Below, piece by piece: positions 6,138 through 12,237 of a stretch of DNA of 21,875 bases. Origin of the DNA: Phycisphaerae bacterium. GTDB taxonomy: Bacteria > Planctomycetota > Phycisphaerae > UBA1845 > PWPN01. The notes beneath the pieces were generated by a model. That model did not search any database. It had not been told where the DNA came from and was given only the letters and a program-made list of their open reading frames with translations. The stretch lies in assembly GCA_035384605.1 (NCBI GenBank), contig DAOOIV010000091.1, positions 1 to 21,875 of the forward strand, given 5' to 3'. Position 1 is the stretch's first letter, and each line of letters begins with the position of its first letter. Made by a program: the position numbers and the translations under genes.

Positions 6138-7247
6138 ATGCCGCGTTCAGTTGTCTACGGACTCTTCGTTGTGGTTTTATTTACATGCCTCACGGGCCAG
6201 AACTGCCTCGGCCCAAACCCGGGCGGCCAGGCCGACACATCCGATAACTCGCTCGATTCTTCCGATGGCGTCACTGACGGGCAGGCCGACGGCGGGAACG
6301 TCGACGACGATCAGGACCAGGGCGAAAACGACAACGGTGATACAGAAGCCGGCGATTTCACCCCCGCCAGCGGCGCCGCCGTCGGCCCGAGCGGCTACGG
6401 TCCCTGGAACAACCGCCTTCGCGTCGCCACTTCGAACGACGGCATGAATTGGACAAGAACCGGCGTCACGCTGGCGGACCAGGCGGATGTGCCCTGTTGC
6501 CTGGTCGTCGACGGAACGTTGTGGGTGTTCTTCGTGATCTGGCAAGACGCCACCGGCTCACCTGATCTGACCAATACCACCGTTGCGGCCTGCTCCAGGG
6601 ATTTGGTCCGTTGGGTATACAGGAAACTCGATTTCGCGGGTTTGCCGCAGGGCTATACCCCGACCCCCGTCGATCCCACCGTTGTCGCCTTCGACGGCGG
6701 GTATCGGATGTACTTCACGCTCGGGCCGCAGCCGGCGAGTGAAACCGAGAAACCACATACCTTCTCGGCCACATCCACCGACTTGATCCACTGGATTTAT
6801 GAAGGCGAACGCTACGACCGAGGCAACAAGGAAGTCCTGGATCCCAACCTTCTCTGGATCGACGATCACTACGAATTCTTCGCCGGTGGCGCGGCCGAGA
6901 TCAACCATCATGCCACTTCCGCTGACGGATTGAGTTTCACCGTGCTGGCGGACCTTATGCCCCTTGCGGACTCGGGCTTCGGTGTCGTCATGTGCAACGG
7001 AATGAAGGTCGGTGGCACATACAAGTACTACGGCTTCCTCTCGGTACCGGCAGGCAGCTCAACACCGGTCGATATCCGGTCGCTGACCTACGACGGCGGC
7101 AGGTGGCGCGTTGACGACGGTGCACGCCTCAGCCTGGACTCATCCACCGGCCAGGAGTCGGCGTATGTGAAAGACCCCGGTGTCAGCGTTCACCCTGCCG
7201 GCGAAGCCGCCGGGTATGTGATGATTTATGTGACCGCCATTCCGTAA
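6138..7247 (+). CDS. Exported beta-propeller protein, GH43-like
   Basis: The 369-residue protein starts with a signal sequence (MPRSVVYGLFVVVLFTCLTGQNC). A cysteine at 23 may carry lipid, though the preceding residues are not a standard lipobox. Residues 31-75 are an Asp/Gly/Asn-rich spacer. The rest repeats a blade signature, VATSNDGMNW (96-105), ACSRDLVRW (151-159), SATSTDLIHW (210-219) and HATSADGLSF (258-267), with DP-containing strands (VDPTVVAFDGGYRMYF, VLDPNLLWIDDHYEFF, VKDPGVSV). This is the pattern of five-bladed propellers such as glycoside hydrolase family 43 and relatives, so carbohydrate binding or cleavage outside the cytoplasm is plausible. Catalytic residues could not be assigned. 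The ATG was chosen because GGAG (6127-6130) lies 7 bp upstream; the frame is open much further upstream without coding character. Confidence 0.75.
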   Translation: MPRSVVYGLFVVVLFTCLTGQNCLGPNPGGQADTSDNSLDSSDGVTDGQADGGNVDDDQDQGENDNGDTEAGDFTPASGAAVGPSGYGPWNNRLRVATSNDGMNWTRTGVTLADQADVPCCLVVDGTLWVFFVIWQDATGSPDLTNTTVAACSRDLVRWVYRKLDFAGLPQGYTPTPVDPTVVAFDGGYRMYFTLGPQPASETEKPHTFSATSTDLIHWIYEGERYDRGNKEVLDPNLLWIDDHYEFFAGGAAEINHHATSADGLSFTVLADLMPLADSGFGVVMCNGMKVGGTYKYYGFLSVPAGSSTPVDIRSLTYDGGRWRVDDGARLSLDSSTGQESAYVKDPGVSVHPAGEAAGYVMIYVTAIP

Positions 7248-7311
7248 TGGACGCCCCGGCAAGGTCAAGAGCCCAACCGATTTCGGCGGAAGTCGAAACA
7301 GCCAACGGTTT

Positions 7312-7345
7312 ACCACCGGCGGGAAGCTCCTTGATCGCCGGTAGT
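7312..7345. terminator. Hairpin between convergent genes
   Basis: ACCACCGGCG (7312-7321) pairs with CGCCGGTAGT (7336-7345) with a single mismatch or wobble over a 14-base loop. It lies between the stops of two convergent genes (7247 and 7381) and could end transcription from both sides. There is no T-run, so a Rho-independent mechanism is doubtful. Confidence 0.35.
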
Positions 7346-7380
7346 CGATATCGTTGATGTCCCGCAAAACTTGTTGAGCT

Positions 7381-8910
7381 TCACAAGATCCGCGTGATTC
7401 GATCCGCCAGCATATCGAGTCGCTCGCGGGTCTGGAGGGCGTAGAAATGCTCGCGCCCGGCCGCGATCCGGTTGCTTTCGACCTGACGGGCCAGGAAGTC
7501 GCGGCGGTCGGCCAACGCGCGCGCGATTTCGCCATGCGACTCCGCCATCCGACGATTGACCGCGCGGATGGCGTTGAAGACCTCGCGCCTCTCTAATCGG
7601 GGTCCCCGTGCTTCCCGCAGTTGGTCGGATCTGCGAATGAGCCGCTCACGTTCCCGCAAGAGTGACGCCGGCAAGTCCGGACAGTATCGTTGCGGATTGA
7701 ACCACCAATCGCGCACCCGGCGTCCGGCGGCGCGCAGATCATCGACGGTCGCGGGCAGGTTGGGCCATGGCGATCTCAGCGTCGCGCTCACACAGACATA
7801 TGCCGGCGGCTCGCAGGCGTAGTAACGGCGAAAGATGCCGTCTGTGATGCGGTCGTACTTGGCTCCGCCGATGCCGTGAACGAAGAGATCGCAAGCCAGC
7901 AGCCGCGCCCAGAGCGTTAGCGTCAGCGCTCGCGGCCGGATGACCCACGGCCGCAGACTCTCGGCCGCCGCGGCGAAATCGCGGGTCAGATCCGCCCTGC
8001 TCAATTCTCCGATCGCGTTTTCCTCGGCATAGCAGCGGAGCGCATCACCCTTGGGCTCGATCCACAATCGTCGGCGTCGCTGTAGCGGCTGGTAGGCCCA
8101 CAACGCGGTTTCGATTCGACCGCTCACCCGGGCCAGGTCCGGCAGCGGTCGATCCGCCGAGCGAATTGCGAGGTCCTTGCGATACTCGGCCAGTGACTTG
8201 TTGTACGCATCCGCGAATCGATCGGCGTTAAGCAACAGGTCGGCGACAAACGGCCCGCCGACAACCTTGCTGACCCGATGTTCCGGCAGGTCGGCGCCCA
8301 GCTCGCGATCGATTCGCAAGCGACCGGCGAGATGCTGATCGACAGCGTCACCGCGACCCGCCCACTCGGCCAGGCCGTCCAGGTAAGCCGGCATCAGCGT
8401 GTCATCCAGGCTTTCCCCCAGAACGACGGCCAGTTCCTGTCTGATCTCCGCGATACGCATGGCGGTGAGCGGTGTTCGACCCTCGTAGGCTGAGCCGGGC
8501 GGCGCCGTCGTGAAGGGCACCTCCCGCACCGCCAGCAGGCCGTCACCCCCGCGAACCGGCACTCGCAAGCCGGCGGATCGAGGGGCGTCATTGTCCACGA
8601 CGAGATCAATGCCGGACATGCCTGCCGTGTCGGCAAACGCCCGGACCGCAACATGCTTGGCCCAGACGCCCGGATGAACGAACTCCGGCTGGTGACCGGC
8701 TGCGACGATCCTCGCGTTGCCGGCGACCCCGAGCAGTTGCGAGCGCACCTGTTGCCGCGCCTCGGTTATTGCTGTGCCCGCCAGCGCCCCGCCGATTTTC
8801 GACAGCAGCCGGACGTTCTGCTCGAGGAGGGCGCGCCAATGCTCAGGCGGCGGTTCAAGCAGAATGCCGCCGTCGTCGGGCGGTGTCTGGAGGCTGTGAA
8901 GCCGAAGCAT
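7381..8910 (-). CDS. Conserved hypothetical protein, distant BshC-like pattern
   Basis: This 509-residue soluble protein has no signal peptide or membrane segment. I cannot assign it to a named family. Conspicuous motifs are AAGHQPEFVHPGVWAKHVAV (70-89), DLVVDNDAPRSAG (102-114), WIEPKGDALRCYAEE (283-297), RPRALTLTLWARLLACDLFVHGIGGAK (325-351) followed by YDRITDGIF (352-360), and a charged helical C-terminus. The order GHQP, VDND, RPRALT, HGIGGAKYD recalls GQQ, EDHD, RP and GGPGEIAY of BshC, the bacillithiol cysteine ligase, but identity is low. It begins two bases after the stop of the glycosyltransferase gene (TAG CA ATG) without its own strong ribosome site, so the two are probably translated together. 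That suggests a role next to glycan or glycolipid synthesis. Confidence 0.72.
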   Translation of the reverse strand: MLRLHSLQTPPDDGGILLEPPPEHWRALLEQNVRLLSKIGGALAGTAITEARQQVRSQLLGVAGNARIVAAGHQPEFVHPGVWAKHVAVRAFADTAGMSGIDLVVDNDAPRSAGLRVPVRGGDGLLAVREVPFTTAPPGSAYEGRTPLTAMRIAEIRQELAVVLGESLDDTLMPAYLDGLAEWAGRGDAVDQHLAGRLRIDRELGADLPEHRVSKVVGGPFVADLLLNADRFADAYNKSLAEYRKDLAIRSADRPLPDLARVSGRIETALWAYQPLQRRRRLWIEPKGDALRCYAEENAIGELSRADLTRDFAAAAESLRPWVIRPRALTLTLWARLLACDLFVHGIGGAKYDRITDGIFRRYYACEPPAYVCVSATLRSPWPNLPATVDDLRAAGRRVRDWWFNPQRYCPDLPASLLRERERLIRRSDQLREARGPRLERREVFNAIRAVNRRMAESHGEIARALADRRDFLARQVESNRIAAGREHFYALQTRERLDMLADRITRIL

Positions 8911-8912
8911 TG

Positions 8913-9707
8913 CTACTCAACGGGTTGCGCCAGGCCGCTCGCCAGTCCACAAGCCTGTCGGGGGGCGGCGCTCTCAGGATCGATCTCGGCCCGCACCGGC
9001 CGATCGATCTGCTCGGACAATGCGTGCACGAGCACATCGTAATAGTACAGCAGCCGGGCGTCCGGATCATCCAGCGAGCCGCCGAAGTAGCGGTTGGGGT
9101 CGTTGTAGATCAGCCGGACGGGGATCTCCCTGATTCGCAGCCCGCGCCTGGCCGCCTGGACCCAGAACTGAATCGGCATGGCGTAGCCCGGGACGGTGAT
9201 GTTGAGTCTCGCAAGGGCCGAGACCCGATAGGCCTTGAAACCGCAGAACGCGTCGGTGATCCCCAGCCTCAGAATCTCATTAAGCATGTCGGTCATCTTC
9301 TGGTTGATGGCTCGCCGGTCAGCGGGCGGTCGCGAGTTGCCCGGCAGCGGCTGCAGGTAGCGCGAGCCGCTGATAATGTCGGCGTCGTCCTGCCGGGCCA
9401 TCTGGAGAAACAGGGGTATCCAAGCCGGTTCGTGCTGCTCGTCGCAGTCCATTGTGATGAGCCAGTCGTAGTCGCGGGAAACGGCAAACCGGAAGGCGTC
9501 GATCAGGCTCTGACCGTAGCCCCGATTGTCGATGTGCCGGATCACCGAAATCCCGGGTTCGGCCTGCAGAAGCCTCGGGGTCTGGTCGGTGGAACCGTCG
9601 TCGACCACAAGAATGTCGCCGTCCGGAGCGTATTGCCTCACTTGGCGCAAAACGCCGATGACGGTCTTTGCCTCGTTGTAAACCGGTATGGCTACCAGGT
9701 ATCGCAT
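8913..9707 (-). CDS. Family 2 glycosyltransferase, dolichol-phosphate-mannose-synthase-like
   Basis: The 264-residue protein has the GT-A fold signature of family 2: YLVAIPVYNEAKTVIGVL at the N-terminus, DILVVDDGSTDQT (31-43) for the nucleotide sugar, and ITMDCDEQHEP (84-94) at the metal site. Further on are SGSRYLQPLPG, TDAFCGFKAYRVSAL and IREIPVRLIYNDPNRYFGG, the pattern of DPM1-like enzymes that place a sugar on a polyprenyl phosphate or lipid. There are no C-terminal membrane helices, unlike some relatives. The ATG at 9707 is preferred over a GTG 18 bp upstream because GAGGTG lies about 6 bp before it. It forms a tight pair with the downstream hypothetical gene. Donor and acceptor are unknown. 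Confidence 0.9.
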   Translation of the reverse strand: MRYLVAIPVYNEAKTVIGVLRQVRQYAPDGDILVVDDGSTDQTPRLLQAEPGISVIRHIDNRGYGQSLIDAFRFAVSRDYDWLITMDCDEQHEPAWIPLFLQMARQDDADIISGSRYLQPLPGNSRPPADRRAINQKMTDMLNEILRLGITDAFCGFKAYRVSALARLNITVPGYAMPIQFWVQAARRGLRIREIPVRLIYNDPNRYFGGSLDDPDARLLYYYDVLVHALSEQIDRPVRAEIDPESAAPRQACGLASGLAQPVE

Positions 9708-9824
9708 GACGCACCTCGGGGACACTCACTAACAGGAATCTTAGGCCGCCCGACTCCGAAGGCAAACACCGGTTCTGAAGCAAGGCAGGCTCGCGGCTGG
9801 AGCCCTGCGAAGTCCTACGGACCA

Positions 9825-9843
9825 AGCAGGGCGGGACCCTGCT
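9825..9843. repeat. 7-bp hairpin between the WbsX-like gene and the glycosyltransferase gene
   Basis: AGCAGGG (9825-9831) pairs perfectly with CCCTGCT (9837-9843) around CGGGA. A second, imperfect stem, CAGGCTC with GAGCCCTG, precedes it at about 9786-9807. They lie 38 bp beyond the WbsX-like stop on the minus strand and could reduce read-through, but no T-run is present. Confidence 0.45.
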
Positions 9844-9880
9844 GCAGGTGCTTCGCGCATACCGCTTGCCGCCAGCCCAT

Positions 9881-11146
9881 TCAAGGCTGCGTTGACGTCG
9901 CGAGGTGTGACACCGCCGATGGCCTCGATGTAGCCCCCGGGCGAAGCACGCCGGCGACGGCGTCAAGCCGGGCGGTGCCTTCCGAGAGCGTGGGGGCGAG
10001 CCAGCCGCCCTCGTCGAACTCGTTCCACGCGTAGATGATCGCCGCCTGGGCCGGGGCGGCATGGCGATGCGTTTCCAGCCAACGCAGCCCGCGGCGGAGA
10101 TGATCCGCAATCGCAGCGGGCGTGGCCGGCTCGCTGCGGTCCACCTCGCCGTCGTGACTTCCGTAGGGACTGCCCCACGGCATGGGTTTCTCGACGCGAG
10201 GCCGCGGGTCCCACCCCGTCACCACAATCGGCACAACCTGTGCCCCGGTCCTGCGGCATTCCTCCCAGAAGTGCTCGAGGTTCTCGACCATGCGGGCGTA
10301 GGGGATCACGCCTTTGCCCAGACCCGCCACGTAGCTGCTGATCGCATCGCAACCCAGTGCCTCTGCCCACTTCTTGCCTTGTTGAGGGCTGAAATCCATG
10401 ATGACGATGTAGGGCCTGGGAAGCCCTCTGGCCGTCACGGTCGCTCGAAAGGTATCGAGGACTCTCCGAAATCCCTCGACGCCGCCAAGCTTCTCCAGCC
10501 ACTGCTCATTGATGAAGCCCAGATACAGCAACGGCCGCCCGTCGAGCACCCGCTGGTATCCCGGCTCCTGCATCAGGCTGACCACGCGGTCCACGAATGC
10601 CTGGTGTGGCCATCGTCCGCATTCGGTGATGAGACAGAAGCCGATCTTCGAGCGGACAGAACTGCTCAGATATCGCCGCAGGGCCAGGCTCAATGGGTCG
10701 TCCGCGGGGTAGGTCACGAACGCCCAGTAGTCCAGTCCCGCGGCCGCGGCGTACTCGATTTCGCGATCCATCACCGCCTGCGGCGTGCCGTCGATCTCGA
10801 TGGCTTCATCACCGTTCACCTTGGCGTAGAACGGCAGCCGGTTGTGCCATTTCGACGGCCCGAGGCTCCGGTGAACCGCCTCGCCGACAACGCCGTGGTT
10901 GCCGAACCATGCATCCCAGCGGATGGCCCCGACGATAGGACGAGGGGCTTCATGGGCGGGCCTGCTCTGTTGCGCGGACAGGCCCTGCGCGAAGGCGCCA
11001 TGCACCAACAACGCGAAGAAGAGAGCGATTGTGCCACCAGGCGGCACCCGAACCTCGCCGTGCTCATCATTGACGGATGGGGCCAGGATGTACGAGACTC
11101 CGTCCTTTGGCGTCTGGTTCTGGGCCAACCGTGCTTCTGAAAGCAT
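9881..11146 (-). CDS. WbsX/GH99-like protein, probably exported or membrane-anchored
   Basis: The body starts near residue 70 (PIVGAIRWDAWFG) and includes LDYWAFVTYPADDPL, RPLLYLGFINEQWL, VVPIVVTGWDPRP and the diagnostic AWNEFDEGGWLAPT (373-386). The last resembles the AWNEW.EG..LEP motif of WbsX proteins, which are related to glycoside hydrolase family 99 (endo-mannosidase type). A TIM-barrel enzyme acting on polysaccharide is therefore likely. A hydrophobic stretch ending in HGAFAQG (39-55) looks like a signal peptide but sits about 38 residues from the ATG. CAGGAG lies 7 bp before the ATG at 11146, supporting the long form; a GTG at 11047 with GAGGT upstream would give a normal signal peptide. 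The start is thus unsettled, and processing differs between the two options. Confidence 0.75.
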   Translation of the reverse strand: MLSEARLAQNQTPKDGVSYILAPSVNDEHGEVRVPPGGTIALFFALLVHGAFAQGLSAQQSRPAHEAPRPIVGAIRWDAWFGNHGVVGEAVHRSLGPSKWHNRLPFYAKVNGDEAIEIDGTPQAVMDREIEYAAAAGLDYWAFVTYPADDPLSLALRRYLSSSVRSKIGFCLITECGRWPHQAFVDRVVSLMQEPGYQRVLDGRPLLYLGFINEQWLEKLGGVEGFRRVLDTFRATVTARGLPRPYIVIMDFSPQQGKKWAEALGCDAISSYVAGLGKGVIPYARMVENLEHFWEECRRTGAQVVPIVVTGWDPRPRVEKPMPWGSPYGSHDGEVDRSEPATPAAIADHLRRGLRWLETHRHAAPAQAAIIYAWNEFDEGGWLAPTLSEGTARLDAVAGVLRPGATSRPSAVSHLATSTQP

Positions 11147-11229
11147 TTGATCGCTCCTGCTGGTCGGGGCTCGTCGACACTGCGGGTGTTATTCGTCCCG
11201 CCTGACAGCTTGTTCGAGGGTAGCCTTTT

Positions 11230-11252
11230 CGGTTGGCGGCTCTCGCCAACCG
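11230..11252. repeat. Perfect 9-bp hairpin in the divergent intergenic region
   Basis: CGGTTGGCG (11230-11238) pairs perfectly with CGCCAACCG (11244-11252) around GCTCT. It lies in the 370-bp gap between the WbsX-like gene and grpE. A T-run precedes it on the plus strand rather than following it, so it is not an ordinary terminator. The same gap holds the 10-bp palindrome GCAACGTTGC (11281-11290). Confidence 0.5.
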
Positions 11253-11337
11253 GGCGGGTGCCCCCGCCGACCTGCCCAAAGCAACGTTGCGTGGCCTGCC
11301 CGCCGGTGCCTGGCCGACCGAAAACGGCCAGAGCAAG

Positions 11338-11366
11338 GTGCCATGGAACACGGCCTGTGGTATGAT
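11338..11366 (+). promoter_or_regulatory. Candidate promoter of the grpE-hsp70 operon
   Basis: TATGAT (11361-11366) is preceded by TGG, giving an extended -10 box. GTGCCA (11338-11343), 17 bp upstream, matches the -35 consensus at 4 of 6 positions. Transcription would start near 11373, leaving a leader of about 144 bases before the grpE ATG. It resembles a housekeeping promoter rather than a heat-shock sigma factor site. Confidence 0.42.
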
Positions 11367-11371
11367 ACCAC
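11357..11371. promoter_or_regulatory. 15-bp perfect palindrome, likely operator
   Basis: GTGGTAT (11357-11363), one central G, then ATACCAC (11365-11371) form a perfect inverted repeat that covers the predicted -10 box of the grpE-hsp70 operon. A repressor bound here would block RNA polymerase. It is not the CIRCE element that HrcA recognises. The regulator is not encoded in the window. Confidence 0.45.
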
Positions 11372-11516
11372 TTGGAGTGGAGACCGGCATTCGCCGGGCA
11401 GGCAAACCGGACAAGCGGACGGCACTTCGCTCGTCGCTCGCCGGCCGCGGTTGCGTGCGGTCAGACCCGGCGATGAAGGACAAGGAACTCATACCTCTCT
11501 TCATGGAGGTGTCGAC

Positions 11517-12233
11517 ATGGCAGGCAAGACCAGCCCACCGCGCAAATCGTCGTCCGTGACCCCGCGAGCCGCCCGCAAGAAGAAGGGGCTGACGAAGCCG
11601 AGCAGGAGCACCGCCACCAAGCCCGCCACCCAGGCCAAAGGGCCTGCCGCGGGCGGCCGCCGCCCCCAAGCGGCCGACGACCGTTCGCCGGCCGGTCTCC
11701 TGGCCCAAGCAGAGGCGGACCTGACCGCTCTCCTGGATTCGCTGAACAGCCACATGGCCACTGCGGTAAATGCGATCACTGAACTGGCCGTCGCCCAGCA
11801 GGGCCAGCATCAGCCCATCATCCGCAGCAGGCCGATCGACCGCGCCACCGCCATGTTTCAGCGCCTGGTCGCCGAGGTTCTTGACGACAAGCTCGCCGAG
11901 GTTCTTCCTACTCTCGTGGCTCTGCGCAGCGAGATGAACCAGCGTGCCCGGCTCGTCGGCTCGTCGGCTTCGACGGAATCGACCCCGCCGACGGACGGCG
12001 ACTTCTTCGAACGCGGAACCGCCATGCTCGACCAAGTCTTGAACACCCTCGAAGTGCGCAGCTTCGAGCCGCGCATCGGCGATCCGTTCGATCCGCTGAT
12101 TCATCTGGCCGTGGGACAGACTAGCCGAAACGACCTCGCCGAGGGCGTGCTGGCCGAGATCCTGCAACCCGGTTTCCGCACCGCGCGCGGCAAGGTGATT
12201 GTGCCCGCCCGAGTCAAAGTCAACAGGAGGTGA
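11517..12233 (+). CDS. Divergent GrpE nucleotide exchange factor with basic tail
   Basis: GrpE releases ADP from Hsp70 so that the chaperone can cycle. In this 238-residue protein, residues 181-236 match the GrpE beta-wing: RIGDPFDPLIHLAVG (187-201), GVLAEILQPGF (210-220) and GKVIVPARVKVN (225-236). Residues 60-150 are predicted helical and may dimerise, though the long N-terminal coiled coil of ordinary GrpE is not recognisable. Residues 1-50 are rich in Lys, Arg, Ala, Pro and Ser (PRAARKKKGLTKPSRS), like a histone H1 tail. GGAGGTG lies 5 bp before the ATG, fixing the start. Its stop codon lies inside the ribosome site of the Hsp70 gene, so the two products are made together. No DnaJ gene is nearby; this is probably not the main cellular GrpE. 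Confidence 0.82.
   Translation: MAGKTSPPRKSSSVTPRAARKKKGLTKPSRSTATKPATQAKGPAAGGRRPQAADDRSPAGLLAQAEADLTALLDSLNSHMATAVNAITELAVAQQGQHQPIIRSRPIDRATAMFQRLVAEVLDDKLAEVLPTLVALRSEMNQRARLVGSSASTESTPPTDGDFFERGTAMLDQVLNTLEVRSFEPRIGDPFDPLIHLAVGQTSRNDLAEGVLAEILQPGFRTARGKVIVPARVKVNRR
12225..12233 (+). promoter_or_regulatory. Ribosome site of hsp70 overlapping the grpE stop
   Basis: AGGAGGTGA combines a perfect Shine-Dalgarno sequence with the grpE TGA stop at 12231-12233. The Hsp70 ATG at 12238 follows 7 bp after AGGAGG. This arrangement implies coupled translation of the two chaperone partners. Confidence 0.8.
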
Positions 12234-12237
12234 ACGG

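Noticed and set aside
8769..10034. Plus-strand frame of 421 codons
   Set aside because: It runs antisense through three genes with clear motifs or conserved composition, so it cannot be a real gene alongside them.
11343..11516. N-terminal extension of the GrpE-like gene from an ATG at 11343
   Set aside because: The extension lies upstream of the expected transcription start, has no ribosome site, and GGAGGTG clearly marks the ATG at 11517.
11147..11516. Heat-shock CIRCE element upstream of grpE
   Set aside because: TTAGCACTC-N9-GAGTGCTAA or a close variant is not present. The only operator-like site is the different 15-bp palindrome.
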